Shown piece by piece: positions 19,836 to 32,838 of a DNA stretch of 64,000 nucleotides. The stretch's first letter is position 1, and the number at the start of each line of letters is the position of its first letter. Source of the DNA: Pogonophryne albipinna (lineage: Eukaryota; Chordata; Actinopteri; Perciformes; Artedidraconidae). Under the pieces are notes generated by a model. The model saw only the letters and a program-made list of their open reading frames with translations. It did no database searches and was not told the DNA's origin. The translations under genes were made by a program, and so were the position numbers. Location of the stretch: contig CM053252.1 of assembly GCA_028583405.1 (NCBI GenBank), positions 37,979,240 through 38,043,239 on the forward strand, in the 5' to 3' direction.

Positions 19836-22204
19836 TAAAAAAAACGAAATAGTGATTGATTCTTTTGGGTCACATTAAGACCGAGCTCTCTAAGAAACCA
19901 CACAAATAAATAAACTAACATACATTTTAAGCATAAAGAGACGTATAAGTCACAGACAAACATTTTCATGTTATACCAAGGGATGTTCCTCCTAAAAAAC
20001 CTCAGTTTAGGAATTATTTTATAGACTTTGGTAGAACATAGTTCCTGCTCAGGCACAGAAGAACTCATTATGGTTCTGAAACTTTGATTCAGAAAGAATG
20101 TTGCCGTGGTTTAGATTTGGATTGAGATAACTTGCCGTTTGCAGGTAAGAAATCTCAGGGAGTTTCCGTTCCCAGTGAGTGAACACAGGGGGCCTGTGTT
20201 ATTTTCAGGAGGGGAGGGGGGGTGGCTTTCTCTTTCTGACTTCAGATGCCTGGCAACCTCTCTGTCCTTCACATTCCCCAGTATCGGTCATGTGACCAGA
20301 GTATGGCCAGAGCCAGCAGAGCCTGACCGGAGGGACTCAGAAGCCTTTCCTATCTTTTGTCTTTTTTTCTGTACAGTCATCCGAGTTTAGGTATTTTATG
20401 AGATTCAGTTTCATCATAGTCTCAGAAGGTTTATGTTAAATATGCTGCTGTTTGCTTTATAGTTAGTTGGTTGTTGTTGCTAGTCAAACTGTTAAAGACA
20501 ATAAAAGTGTCTCATTTGATATTCTACCACCCAACTAAAACAGAAGGAGTCTTACTGTCTATGTACTGGATGTATTCAGCGTTTTTGATGGAATCTAAAC
20601 TATTATAGAGTGGCCAAATTATACAGCTTTATTAGCTGCTGGAATAGATTTCTAACTTAGGCTACTAGCATAAGATGGCTTGTGGCTTCAGGCGTCAGCT
20701 TTACATTAACCCGTGCTCGTTTCTCGGGCCGTGGACTAGCTGCGTCCCTTTGTGTAACGAAGGCAACTTCGTCAATATGGACTGACGGCTTTGGGACCTT
20801 GTAATATTGCACATGTGGGTTTGCACTTGATATAACAACTTCCTTTTGCACAGTAATAATGTCACTCAGCACTTTAATAGTGAACAGTTTGCACTTTATT
20901 AGCGTGATTTGCACAGCACAGTTTGGCATTGCATATTTGCACATTTTTATATAGTTTATACTAGTTATTGATGTAGGCCTAGTATTTATTAAATGATTAA
21001 ACCGTATTAATTGGAATGTCGTCTGGCAAGATGCTGGTTGGGTACTCGGCTCCACCTGAAAAGAGAGGGGGTTAGCGAGAGCTCCGAAAGTGTTTATGCT
21101 TGTGTAAGGATGACAGCGGTTGAGATTAATCATTGTGTGCAAATAATATGTTTGAGCGTGTACATATCATGATGTTAAGTTGCATTAATTGTATAAGTGA
21201 ACACTGAGCAAAGTTTAAATCTATCACTTATCTACGGTGGCCGGCAGGTGCAAACGCGGAACAACGGCCAAAAACGCATACATAAGCAGGAAACAGCTGC
21301 AAATCCTGAAATGAAAAACAAACAAATCCTGAAAACAAATACAACCAAAAAACACTGCATTTACAGAAGTGATGCAAGCTAAATACAACACACAAACCCC
21401 GAAAACAAACGCAACAGAAAAACGCTGCAAAGTCAAAAACATATACACGTTTTACTGTTGCGTTTGTTTTCTGTGTATAAACTACACAGACAGATGTGTG
21501 CAGAATTCTTTGTGGACGGTGAACAGGCTAAATGTCTGGAAGTGTGAAGTGTGTGTCTTTATCAGTGCACTTATCTGTTATATCTTTACAACATAGGTGT
21601 TTCTGATAAAGTTGTTTATAGGGTACACAGTTGTTTAACGGGGGAAGATTACATTCTTTACAGATCTTATCCCTTAACTTGGCTGTCAAAGGGCACCAGA
21701 TTCATGCATTTTACCTTAAAATATATAAAATGTTCATGTCTACACATTGTCTCTCAAAATCGTGTGGAGGTGGCAGGAGCATTGCTCACGAGGAAGTGCA
21801 GCTGGAGTGTGGAGCTCGTTCTGAACAGTCATGTTTTGGATGGATGTTTTTCAAAAAGAGAAATGTGTATTTTTTAGTGTCTGCTAAAGTTCGCTGTTAA
21901 AATCAATGATTATCTTAACCATGGACAAACATGCCCGCGGCTCTTCGCCAACTCACTGGAACAGCACACAGCTCACTGGTCAACATGCTCTGCCTCTATG
22001 AAGTGTTTCTGTTGAAGAGCTCACTTAGTGCTCCTTATTCTCTGTTCTTTTGCTGCTTCTAAACAGGGCCTGTACTGAGGCAGATCATTTGTCTTTTAGT
22101 CACAGAACAAAAGAGATTTAAACCAAGAAGTTATTTTCTTTTCAAAGTATAAACACACACTATGTTAAATAACACCAGTGGTGGAATAAAAATAGTTGTT
22201 GCTT
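19836..22204. other. intergenic, no gene recognised
   Basis: The segment 20140-20390 is GC-richer but has no recognisable product. Around 21240-21430 are repeated AAACAAACGCAACAGAAAAA-like units seen in fish dispersed repeats. A minus-strand ORF at 20657-21142 shows no family resemblance. Confidence 0.35.
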
Positions 22205-22339
22205 GTTTAGTTTAAATATAAACCTGCGAACCTTCGGAGACAGAGCCTTCAGTGGGGCAGTCCCCACCCTCTGGAACGCTCTCCCTGCTGAGATCCGCAA
22301 CATCCCCAAGCTTGACGCCTTCAAAAGGGCCCTCAAGTC

Positions 22340-23713
22340 CAGTGACGTGCGGTGAGGTTCATGGCTGGTGAGGCACTGACTCTTTCAGAGTCAGATTTAC
22401 AAATATTATATATTTTGACCTTAAAGGTGGCGGGGTAGGTAATTTTGGAGAAACCAGCTCGAGTGCGCTAGAATTTGAAAATACACAGCCCCTCCTCCAA
22501 CACACACGAACGTGCACATGACCAATGAGGGCACGAGATAAGTTTGTGCACAGATGGAAGGCTGACAGGCAGGTAGGCCATCCAGTTATTTTAGCCGGGC
22601 CGGCTAAAATGAGTGGTCGTGCTTTTTACAGTACTACGGCTTCCACAGATGAAATGTTTTTATGTATTTTTTGTCAAAGCACTTCAGATATTCATTGCTA
22701 TCGGGATGTTAAGAGCATTCCATGGAATATAACAACAAGTGTATCTCGAGCCGGTTTCTCAAACTTACCTACCCCACCTTTAATCGAAATATTCTGTTAT
22801 TTTCAAAAGCTTTTTTAGTCTGATGCTTCGATTCATTTTAAACAGACCGTTCAACAAAAGGATAGCCTACCCAAAATCTAAATATTGGATTGTTCTCTCT
22901 TAGTAAGATCCCATTTTCATTACAAATGTGGTCTTACCTTGACTTGAAGATGAAGTCCATGTTATCCTTCTGGACAACAATCTTTATAACTTTTTTGTAA
23001 AAGTCCTCCTTATCTTCCTCTAGTTTCAAAAGTCTAGCTTGTTGTTTTCGTCTGCGTAGAATAACAGTAGCAACAAGAACCTGTGGGCTCACTTGCGCCC
23101 CCTTCAGTGCGGCAGAGGTTGTGGCTGCCTCCCCTGGTGCTTTTTTCATTGCCGTTGTATGATGAGACCAGCGAGCCTAAATATCATATATACGTGAAAT
23201 AAGTTATTTAGAGACTATGGATGGCGAGGATAAATGTAATAAAGGGATCTACAAACATTACATTGGTGACATACAGTGAGATGGTGCAGGCATGCGCTTA
23301 GGGCCCGCTTTCCAGACAGTTTCTGTGGGGTGACGCATTCTGAGGTGAGGCAGAGCTCATCTGTGCCACACCTCACCACACAGTAACTGGCTTGAGCGCG
23401 CTCACAAAATAAGTGCCCGCGCTAAATTAGTGCCCGCGCTCCAGCCAGTTACTGTGGGCTTCTGTGAGGCAGAGCTCGTCCCTGCCTCACTTCTCAATCT
23501 CATCGCTCCCCGTAGTTGTAGCGGAGCTCGTCAAATTAGCCGATTTTTACTATAAAAAGCGATTGGAATCATACAGAAATCACATTTACAACACAGATCA
23601 GTGGACACATTTTATTATTATTATTATTTGTATTATTATTCTTTTTTTCCGTTACATTGGAGAATGACAAGTGAGGCTCTGCCTCACCTGCCTCCCCTGA
23701 CCGCACGTCGCTG
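22340..23713. mobile_element. hAT-type element with 8-bp duplication
   Basis: 1374 bp with inverted ends CAGTGACGTGCGGTGAGG / CTGACCGCACGTCGCTG and perfect duplications CTCAAGTC (22332-22339 and 23714-23721). It lies inside the LINE 22205-23895 and itself contains the TTAA element 22421-22783. A short minus-strand ORF (22934-23149) has a lysine-rich stretch but no recognised domain. Confidence 0.9.
22421..22783. mobile_element. TTAA-flanked MITE (Kolobok/piggyBac-like)
   Basis: 363 bp including TTAA at each end. Inverted ends read TTAAAGGTGG(C)GGGGTAGGT and its complement, with a subterminal GAGAAACC...CTCGAG pair. A TTAA duplication is shared by the piggyBac and Kolobok groups; the AGG start favours Kolobok. 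No coding capacity. Confidence 0.75.
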
Positions 23714-23892
23714 CTCAAGTCCCATCTGTTTGCTAAGGCCTTTTGCTCCTAATCTATTTGTTGTTTTGTCTGTCTGACTGTTTGTCTGACTGCCTTTTGT
23801 TTTTGTTATGTTTGTTTCTACTCCTGTTCCTCTTTGTAAAGCGACCTTGGGTCTCATGAAAGGCGCTATATAAATCCAAGCTATTATTATTA

Positions 23893-24400
23893 GGGCCTGA
23901 GCACGAAGTGTGCGAAGACCTATTGTAATGCTTAGAATTATTATTATAATTCTTCATAGTCTGGAGATTGGACCTGTTTTTGAAGGGGTTACGACACTAT
24001 TCATGTAGCGACATTTGGCAACGCCGCCAGGACGGGTAAACAATTTTACATTCTGGATTCGATGGGTGAAACATTTCCAACATGCTCTCTAGCGCTACCC
24101 GTGAAAATTCAGTTTTCGAAAAATGTACATAGTCGCAGCGTAAATCTGACGGACCTGAAATTTGGCACACTTACCCGGGTGGAGCAACTCTACATATTAT
24201 CCTCTCGTATCCCGAAGCTCCGCCTACTTTTTTTTGTAATTAGCATAATGTGAAAAACAGTGAAATATTAACATTAACGGCTCATTTCTGAGGACTCGGG
24301 CGTGTCTGCTTGACGCCGGGACGACCGGCGACACTCCCCTACAGGCGCTCGGACGCGAAGGCCCGCCCACAACTGCGTGCACGTCTGTGACCGTAGTTTT
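23893..24400. repeat. fish dispersed repeat starting GGGCCTGAGCAC
   Basis: Starts GGGCCTGAGCACGAAGTGTG and continues with a segment reading TGAAATTTGGCACACTTACC. This is a common unclassified fish repeat. The right limit is uncertain. The stretch after it to 25216 shows no gene. Confidence 0.5.
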
Positions 24401-25224
24401 AATTGGAATTGTATTTATAGATTTGTTTTGATCAGCAATTAAATGATTGTATCCAAAATTGATAGCAAAAATTCTAAGAATGCTACGACCACACTGCACA
24501 CAACCGGCCATAGATAGCATTATAAGTATTTGTCAGGACATATACAGTATTACGGCATCGTATAATCTGACTTCATCTGAACACATCCTTTATATAAAAT
24601 AAACTAAAAGATATTTCCTCATTTGTCATTTTGGCATTGAGCCATGTTATTGACAGACACACACTGTAGGTCACTGAATGATTTACTCTTCCTGACTAAT
24701 GTACCAGGCATCCCCTTTTAAAAGTTGTATGTGGAAACTTGCATGGATTTAATAACAATACAAAAAAGATTCTACTTGTATAATCATTAGAGTCAAAATT
24801 AGCTCTAATCTGTAATAACTGTAATCATGACCAGATGTCAAGCAGTTCCTTGGCTTTTGTTAGAGGCGACATTGATATGGGAGTAAGAGACAACAGTTGG
24901 AAAGTAATGTGATATAGCCCCAAGTGACCCCCACCATATTTACTATGAGAAGGTCATTAAACTTTTAAGTTGCTTCCTTTGTCAGGTGTGACTGCATGTG
25001 TTGTGGTAAACTAGGCCGCTAAAAGGCTTTACTCATGTCTATCATGAATACTCGGGATGGTAGACATTTGAAATATGCTAAATTGTAGATAACTATGCCA
25101 TGCTGTCCTGCTTTTCATAACGACTTAATGATAAAAGAGACTTCAGGAAAAACAGGAAGATTGAAGGGAAGTTAGACATCTCCGGAAAAGATGGAACCAT
25201 TTTAGAAAAAGATACGCAATGCTC

Positions 25225-26513
25225 ATAGGCGGCGCGTGAGGCTCAGGTTTGGGAAGGCTAAATAACTTTTTTTACCTGACGCTGCCCGCCTCCGGCGTCT
25301 ATAGAAAAGAGATCAACTCAGTGAAAGCACCGCCTGCTGACCAATCAGAGCTCAGTGTGTGGAGTTTAAATCTATCAAGTCATATTACAGGATAAAGGAA
25401 ATACAGTTTGAACTGCCGTATGCAGAGAAGACGCCGAAGTGTCGCACTTATCATTCATATCACATCATCGATCATATAATATCACAATGTATCATATATT
25501 TCCTTATCTGAGTCAGCTTCTCCAGCCGTATCTAGCCGTGCAACACTTACAGTGTCACATACTGTATGCAGAAGTATTATTTTAAGCAACACATTAAGTT
25601 GACGAAACGCTCAACTCAAATGTAATTAAAGTCAGATCCACTCGTGTCTTAGACGGGGCAGTGATATCATAAAACTGTACGCTACAAACACTCGGTAGTT
25701 TATTTATTTTTTAACCAGTTGTTCTATATTCACCTTGCAGGTGCAACTATGTGGCTTGTATCCTGGATTATATGTTTAAGTCATGGATGTTTAAAGTTCA
25801 TATTTATATATTAGTTTACTTTTCATTAATGAAGTATGACGCTGCGCTGTCAGTACACTTGTCCCTGTTTGTGATTGGTCAAATGTAGCTAAGCCCGCCC
25901 CTTTCACAGAACACACTCTCAGCTGGAGAGTGGGCCCTTCTCACTTCGGTTAAATGGATTCCTTGCGTCCCTCACTTGCGTCGTTTCCCTGCGACTAATC
26001 CCTCCCACCAGGGAAGCATGGAGAGACGCAAGGAAACCACGAGAAGCAGGGAAATTTCATCGAAGGATGGTCTGGTGGTTCCTCGGTTATAGCTCCTCCA
26101 TTATCACACCTCGCTCCTCCCTCCTCGGTCCTCGGGCAAAAATAAGGCCATTGGGACGCTACTCAAGATGGTGCAGACAAATCAACTTCCGGTGAGACCG
26201 AGACCGAGGAGCGAGGTAATGAAAAATAAGAGAAGTGAGAAGGGCCCCCTGGCTTGATTTACCGAGTTGATAACCAGCGTCGCATGACCGCTTAGCGAGA
26301 TCTCGTTTGTTAGGGTTAGTTAAGATAACTCAAACATATCCAGGGTCTGTTGAACTGGCTTCGTAGTACAGGCACAGGTGGCTGCATAGCAGCGCTAATG
26401 TCAAAGACACAAACATTATACATTATATTTTTATTTTACCAGGATGCAGTGACACAAATATTTGGGAAGGCTTAGCCTTCCCTAGCCTACAGTAGGCTAC
26501 CCGCCGCCCCTGA
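25225..26513. mobile_element. hAT-like element with nested small MITE
   Basis: 1289 bp flanked by CAATGCTC (25217-25224) and CAATGCTT (26514-26521), 7 of 8 identical. Ends share GGCGGCG and GGGAAGGCTAA-type subterminal repeats. Inside, 25929-26250 is a separate palindromic element with ends AGTGGGCCCTTCTCACTT / AAGTGAGAAGGGCCCCCT. No transposase recognised. Confidence 0.75.
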
Positions 26514-26791
26514 CAATGCTTTTGTTTTTCAAGGCACTTCTAATTTAAGTTCTACATCTTGTTTAGTGACCAGCAGAAGTTTGTGGTGATACTTGGCAGC
26601 TTTTACAAACAGATGTGTTATTGTATAGGTAGAAAGGTGTTGGAAAGAAGATGCAAGCTGAGCCAAGCATGCAATGATAACTAAAGTCTGAAGGTTAAGA
26701 AACGAATAAATCATGTAACCTGTCTGGAAAGACTCCATTCTCTGTGCTCACACACTTCTCACCTCTGCCCGTTAACTGATCCTGTGGCCAG

Positions 26792-28001
26792 TAGTGATGT
26801 GTCGGTCGCGAACGAAAGAGCCGGCTCTTTTAAGTGAACGACGGGAGCCGGCTCTCGCCCGCGAACGAGACGTTTTTTGTTTGTTTTTTGCGGAGGGATC
26901 TAGATCTGCTTGAAGGCACATTATGCAATGTGCACATTATCCCGCTTATTACATGGACACATTCTCAACAAAGTAACGACATGACTCCCAATATTAATTA
27001 AAAGGCTTTTATGGGTTTAGAAAATTATTTTATTGATTTAAAAAATAGTTTTATGTATTGATTTAAATTGACATGCATCCGCTAAAAAAAGTAGTCCGTT
27101 GTTACTGTTTGAACTAACGTCGCAACGGCAGGAACTGCTTCGATAGTGTTTTTGAGGAGCTTTTTGATTACAGATTTGAAAACATCGTTGCTTGCTTAAA
27201 AAGTAGCACAATTCATTATGTCAAACCTTGGAAAGTATCTAGATATCCCTGCCCTAATGCCAAAGTAACTGGCAACTGAATATGTGTCGCCGTTTGATGT
27301 CTATGTCTGGACCGCTGCGTAAAAAGGAGGGTTTCTGCCCCGTTACTTCTCTTCTTACTTCTATAAGAATAAAACACGGAGGACGGAGATCTCTTTTTGT
27401 CCCCCTCTTCTGACAGCCCAGCAGCTGATCTCAGAGCACGCTCCCCTCTCCTGCAGGGGGGCGTGCTCAGCTGCAGCTCACAGAATCAGCCCCCTGCAAA
27501 AACAGCGCTGGAAAGAGCAAATAGCGCGAAATGAGGCATGGCTAAAATGCAGGATCTTTTTGGTATTTTGAAAAAAAAACTATATTTATATAGTTTATAT
27601 AGGTCGATACAGTGGCCCCTTTTTTTTTAAATAGTTTTTATAGGTGTTGCTATCTGTTTTGTGTAGCGTGGTTCTACAAGCAAGTCAATGCATTCATTGG
27701 GTGGTATCAGAGACTTACACGGGTCTGTAAATGCAATGACAACAATTGGCCACAGCAAATCATTTATATTAAACATGTAATTTTTACTTTTGAATACTTC
27801 AGTACAAAGGTTGTATTGAATAATTTAAGTGATATATGTGTACACATATAATTAGTCAAAACAGGGCTACATTTGATTTAATTAAAAGGTATAATATGTG
27901 GTAAACTGAAGAGCCGTTTGGGAGCCGAAAGAGCCGGCTCTTCTTGGTGAGCCGAGCCAAATGATCCGGCTCACCAAGAAGAGCCGGTATTCCCATCACT
28001 A
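26792..28001. mobile_element. hAT element (TAGTGATG ends)
   Basis: 1210 bp with ends TAGTGATGTGTCGG / TTCCCATCACTA and perfect 8-bp duplications GTGGCCAG (26784-26791, 28002-28009). Both ends are rich in GAGCCGGCTC(T) subterminal repeats that bind transposase in such elements. It contains the ORF fragment 27150-27322. Confidence 0.92.
27150..27322 (+). pseudogene. short ORF fragment shared with 52444-52618
   Basis: Reads FLITDLKTSLLA, then MSNLGKYLDIPALMPK, and ends VYVWTAA with TAA at 27320-27322. The same frame, including the end, occurs in inverted orientation at 52444-52618. Here it has two internal stops. The family is not known to me; the shared frame suggests a former coding segment. 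Confidence 0.55.
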
Positions 28002-29118
28002 GTGGCCAGGGCCGTGGGGAGTAGGGGTGCTGCAGCACCCCCTGGTGGAGGACAGGGAATCTGCACTTCCACAAGATTAAATATAAATATAATTAAAAAA
28101 ATAATTGAATTTTCAGCCTTGATGTAACAAGATTCATAATTAAGTAAAGATAACACCCTTTTCACCACGGTTACATTTTCCATTTGCCGATGGGCGCTGT
28201 AAGTGATGAAAGTGGGGGATGTTGGCTTATCAGGCGCCCGCAGCTCACAGCCAGCGTGAGAGAGAGAGAGATAGATAGATAGAGAGAGGGGGTGCACCGG
28301 TACCGGCGGTGAATGTTGTTAGCTTCTGCTGGGTTAACAGATATAAGAAGCTGTTTCTACAATAATGTGGAGGGAGAGCTCTCCTGTCAGACTGAGAGGC
28401 TCAGTGAGGTAAAGGACTCTGAGTGTTTAGATAGTTCACTTTAGTCTAAGTTGTCTCAGTGGGTCTCAAACGTTTTGATCACAATTTATGTAAACACATA
28501 TTTCCAAGGCACTCCTTTATAATTATTAGGATAAATAAAAACAGGTTTGAAATCATTCCAATGTATACTATAGGACAGTAAACCAAAAATATTGTTTAAA
28601 ACTGGAGAGATTTAAAATATGCATAAATAAATAAATGTTAACTGATAAAATAAGATATAAATGAACCACAAAAATAAAACAAGTTAGCCTACATGTATTT
28701 GTTATTTGCTATTATGGTAGGTTATCGGTTATGTTCACATACTTATTTGATTATTAAAATGCAAACCGATCCTTTTCATATGGGTGTTTAGAGTTGTATC
28801 CCCTAGATCAGTCTCTAGTAATTGGGCGCTCAAAGTGCACCAGATTGAAGCATTTTACTTTAAAATGTTAAAATCCTAGAGGATGTGAAGTCCACCCCCC
28901 AATTAAAATATGTTCATGCAATACTAAATACATTTGAAGCCTTTTTATATAAGCTGTCCACCATGTCAATATGTTTCTCTGTTTGTAGTGTATTGGTCAT
29001 AGAGGTTTTTCATTGCCAGCTAAAATCTTGCCAGGCAGCAAATTGGTCAAAAACGGCCCTGGTGTCATCCCCACAGCACCCCCCATTTGAAACATGTTCC
29101 CATGGCTATGCCTGTGGC

Positions 29119-30089
29119 TAATTGTTTAGAGCGCGTGTGGTTAAGTTGCTGGTAAGGTAGCCCTCAGGATTGTATGTCAGTGTCATCTTACTCAGGCACC
29201 AGAATAAGAAAACTCCGTCATTTTGGTTACCGGTTCGCTGACTCATGAGGGAGAGAATATGTCGTTACGAAATCTGAAATGGAGCTCGATCTTCAGACTG
29301 AGCTCGTGAAACGGCTGTTGTTTGAAATGAATAAAGATGTGCTGTATCTTTAAAAAAAAGTTGTGTTTATTTAAAAAGCACAATACATATACTTCAGTTG
29401 TGTAAATCACCTGGGTATTATTCCTGTCACGGATGAACCCAGGAGCTTTTGACTCCCTCTCTGCACACTGTAAAGCACTCCCTTGTGAGTCCCCCCCCCT
29501 CCATACCTTACCTACCCATCCCCAACCTTACAACACTGCACTAAAAGCTGCATTGAATACAGTTATCATCTGTCTTCTCATTTACAGGTGATTAATCATA
29601 CTCTTACTACAGTATTTACAGAACATAATATAGTTGATAACCATCGTCAAATTCAACACATCCAAGTCTTTCATATTATAATCAGCAGTGCCCAGTGCCT
29701 ATAAAGCTTAAACTTGATACAGTGATGGCGTTTTTTATTTAAAAAAAATCAGTAGTAAACATTAAGGCGCCAGAACTGTATAAAAAGTATATAATTGCAT
29801 ACTGATTGTAACAATAACTTTTAGCGTGTTGACCTTAAAAAAGACTAAGAACACTATTTCTGTGAAACATAATTAAAGGAGATTTTCACTCCAATGTCCT
29901 TTGCATGCTTTTTCAGTCTCTGAATAACAAAGCGTCTAATCAGAGATACTTAACATTAAAGGCAAAATCAAACACATTCTTCATCACGGAGTCTCCTTGT
30001 TTCCTTAGCTCTTTCCCTCATTACACCGTCAGTTTGGTGAGGCGAGCAGGTTTGTGATTCAATAATGTCTCTTCCTCCTTGACGTCCAT
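29119..30089. other. intergenic / 3' UTR of the first claudin
   Basis: No gene. A minus-strand AATAAA (plus-strand TTTATT at 29734-29739) about 350 bp downstream of the claudin stop is a possible polyadenylation signal. Confidence 0.4.
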
Positions 30090-30737
30090 TCAGACATAGT
30101 CTTTTCTTTCTAACCCTGGGCCACCTGCGGACCTAGGGGCAGAGTAAGCCATCCTTGAAGGGTTGTATCTGGTCTCACGAGGAGGACAGGAGCAGCAGAG
30201 CAATCCACCTCCGAGAATCAGGAGGGCAGCAGCCGCCCAGCCGATGTAGAGCGCGGCCCCCAGCTCCCTCCGCTGAGCATCCGTGAGCAAAGGGTTGTAG
30301 AAGTCTCTGATTATGGTGTTCGCCGTCCAGGAGACAGGAATGAGCTGCATGACCCCGGAAACGATGAAGAACACCCCGGAGATGATCATCACCTTGGACT
30401 TGGAGGCCTCGTCCTCAATGCAGTTGGTGCACTTGGCCCCGGCGATGGAGACGAGCACCGCCAGGATGGCTAACAGGATGGAGATGATGGTGAGGGCGCG
30501 GGCCGCCTGGAGGTCCGGGGAGAGGGCCAGCATGGAGTCGTAGACCTTACACTGCATCTGGCCCGTGCTCTGGACCACGCAGGTCATCCACAGGCCCTCC
30601 CAGATGATCTGAGCCGTCACAATGTTGCTGCCAATGAAGGCTGTCACCCTCCACATGGGCAGGGCGCACGCTAAAATGGCAATAATCCATCCCAAAATGC
30701 AAAGGGAGATGCCTATCAACTCCAGCCCAATAGACAT
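30090..30737 (-). CDS. claudin-3/4-like tight-junction protein (A)
   Basis: A 215-residue four-pass membrane protein of epithelial tight junctions that forms paracellular strands. TM1 about 8-28; first extracellular loop with the claudin signature W29...GLW(48-50)...C53...C63 (the two cysteines form the conserved disulphide); TM2 about 79-101; TM3 about 116-138; second loop with FYNPLL (147-152); TM4 about 161-183; then CCSC, a likely palmitoylation site, and a C-terminal YV that binds PDZ domains of ZO proteins. The start is MSIGLELIG at 30737, as in other claudins; an ATG 93 bp upstream would add 31 unrelated residues across a likely 5'UTR acceptor (TTTGCAG near 30792). Single coding exon, normal length. 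The exact orthologue (fish cldn3/4-type numbering) cannot be fixed from sequence alone. Confidence 0.95.
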   Translation of the reverse strand: MSIGLELIGISLCILGWIIAILACALPMWRVTAFIGSNIVTAQIIWEGLWMTCVVQSTGQMQCKVYDSMLALSPDLQAARALTIISILLAILAVLVSIAGAKCTNCIEDEASKSKVMIISGVFFIVSGVMQLIPVSWTANTIIRDFYNPLLTDAQRRELGAALYIGWAAAALLILGGGLLCCSCPPRETRYNPSRMAYSAPRSAGGPGLERKDYV

Positions 30738-30896
30738 ACTTAAAAAGTCTTCCTCTTCTGCCACACCTGAGAGGAGGTCACAGAAAAGTACCTGCAAAGG
30801 GGAAGAGTCAACCAGAGACCAAACTAGCAATTAACTTAATTTCAGGCCTCGCATCTGTGAGTGTGTGATGATCTATGGCCTCAACGTCACCAGGAT

Positions 30897-30904
30897 CCTT
30901 TATA
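30897..30904 (-). promoter_or_regulatory. TATA-like box, claudin A
   Basis: TATAAAGG on the minus strand, about 160 bp upstream of the claudin A start codon. A TTTGCAG acceptor near 30792 suggests a short non-coding first exon between them. Confidence 0.5.
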
Positions 30905-30909
30905 AGGCT

Positions 30910-32838
30910 CAAGTGGAGGGGAGGAGTCCTTGAAGGAGCTGACATCACTAAAAAAGGAGGAAGGACCTGGACACACTCTGAGATCAGCTTACATGGCTGG
31001 CTCCCAATGGGCCGGGCCACAAAGGGGCCTTTTACAGCTGAAAGGGCATGCAACCATTGAGTGTGTTGTTATAAACAATGAAAACGTACTAAGGTGGGTT
31101 AAGGCTTACTGTATGATTGAAAACGTGCAAATGACAGCAAACGTGACTGATTCAAATAGAATCTACCTTTACCTGAAAAACTCTTGTTACAGTCGGTGAC
31201 GTAAGCTTCTTTGTACACGTCTGATGATCTTTGCTTTTTGTTATTCAAATGTATAATATACAAAGAATGATTGACCTACATTGCTCAGTTACATCCTTCT
31301 ACTCTTATTCTCTGGTCTAAAATGCCAGTGCTTCATGCTGTTAAAAAGACAACAAAACATCATGCTTTAAGCTTGACGGCAGTTTTAAAAAAACGTACAA
31401 AGAGGGTTTTAAGAGTTTTCATAAGACCAAGGATGGAAACCTTTTCAACTTTATGCACTAGTTCAGTTTAAGGATCACTTTAACACTTAGAGTTATGAGG
31501 CTTTCACCTGAGAGCAGTATTTTGTTTGATGGGCCTTAATGACTGTCTGTCTACAGAATGCCCTTGAAATTCTTCAGAGATGGGACTTTTTCCCTAGAAA
31601 AGCCCCCACCGCCCCGGTGTTGACAGCCCCCCTCCCACGAGTCTCCCCTTCTGAATGAAACAGTGCCATTGTTTTCAGGTAGTCGAGTGTGGGGAAGCTG
31701 ACAAAGTAGCGGTTCTTGTTATCACAGAGCACACAGAGCTGGGAGACAGCCAGGTGGATTTATGTGCTGAGGAACAGACTCACGGTCGAGTGTGCAGGGT
31801 GCATGGAATCACAAATTATCTTTGCACCTGTCGATATGGAGATCAGATATTTTACCAAATCTCTAAACACTTAAATCTCTCTTTTAAGTGTTTATATATG
31901 TTAACATTTTCCTATGGGTGTTAGTTTGGTATCCAGAACCTACACTGAAAAAACTGAAACATTGACATTAATTAAATGTATTATGTCAACAGATTTCACA
32001 TAACTGTATAACGTTAGTTGAAAGCAATAATTTAAAGTTTAAATATTTTTTTTAGGTTCAACGTTTCTGTTTTTTTAGTGTACCATGACCTTAAAACCAA
32101 TTAAATATTTACTATGGGCACATTTATACTGTGAAATAAAGCAGGGGTTTTAAACCTGAGGGCTCATACCACCTAGGAGGTGACAATAGAATTCAGGTCA
32201 TTGTTGATGAACATGACAAAAAAAACAACAGAGAAGTTATTAATAAACTTCAAAATACCATATTTTTCAGCTGCTCACCCTTAATAACGATAAGGAGACA
32301 GAAAACCTAAACCAATATATTTGTCAAACGTTTAAATGATCAAAACAACTTAAATACAAAAAGGCCTTTAATTTAAAATGGAACATGTTGAACATTGAAA
32401 CATTTCAGATTAACTGATTTACACACTGAATAGATTCCAAAATGAAATGACTTCATGACACGCTTACTTGAACTTCCTTGTCAATACACATACACAACCA
32501 ATACAGTGAAAAACAATAAAGAAGTACAAATGCAGATTCATGTATTTTCTGAATTCGGATCACAAATTATACAACTATTTCCATAGTATAAAATACAGGC
32601 TACACAGCATCACTAACAAAGTTGTTAGCCTCCAACAGCATCAAAGTAACACACAATAGATTTAATAAAGGCAAACATTTTGAAGTCAGGCTCTGTTCTA
32701 AATGGCATATAGTGGCATGAAAATAGTTTACACCATCTCAACATTAAGAAAAATGTGTATAAGTTATAAACAAATTGGAGCTCTCTCCAAGCAGTCTTTT
32801 CCATGATGGCGAAGTTGTGAGAAAGAGCAGGTGTGAGT
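30910..32838. other. spacer between claudins A and B
   Basis: No exon or clear repeat found in this 1.9 kb. It holds the upstream region of claudin A and the 3' UTR of claudin B. The region 31640-31830 is GC-richer but has no recognised product. Confidence 0.4.

Larger units (their letters stand above)
22205..23895 (+). mobile_element. CR1/L2/Rex1-type LINE 3' end, split by hAT
   Basis: The left part (to 22339) encodes the C-terminal RT tail, GDRAFSGAVPTLWNALPAEI, then NIPKLDAFKRALKS. The right part (from 23722) continues with the 3' UTR and ends with AAAGGCGCTATATAAATCC and (ATT)n near 23895. The two halves are separated by the element 22340-23713 and its 8-bp duplication. 5'-truncated and inactive. 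Confidence 0.82.
26789..29110. mobile_element. hAT-like element, outer, with another hAT at its left end
   Basis: Perfect 8-bp duplications CCTGTGGC at 26781-26788 and 29111-29118. The left end (CAGGGCCGTGGGGAGTAGG) has been split after its first three bases by the inner element 26792-28001; the right end reads CCCATGGCTATG. Subterminal GGGGTGCTGCAGCACCCC sequences relate it to 19567-19827. The interior at 28255-28900 resembles 44620-45100 inside another hAT. No intact coding region. Confidence 0.85.

Noticed and set aside
20657..21142. 161-residue minus-strand ORF
   Set aside because: No domain seen; composition unlike the claudins or exosc5 and near dispersed repeats.
30738..30830. Upstream ATG extending claudin A by 31 residues
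   Set aside because: The extension is not claudin-like and crosses a likely 5' UTR splice acceptor; MSIGLELIG is the usual claudin start.
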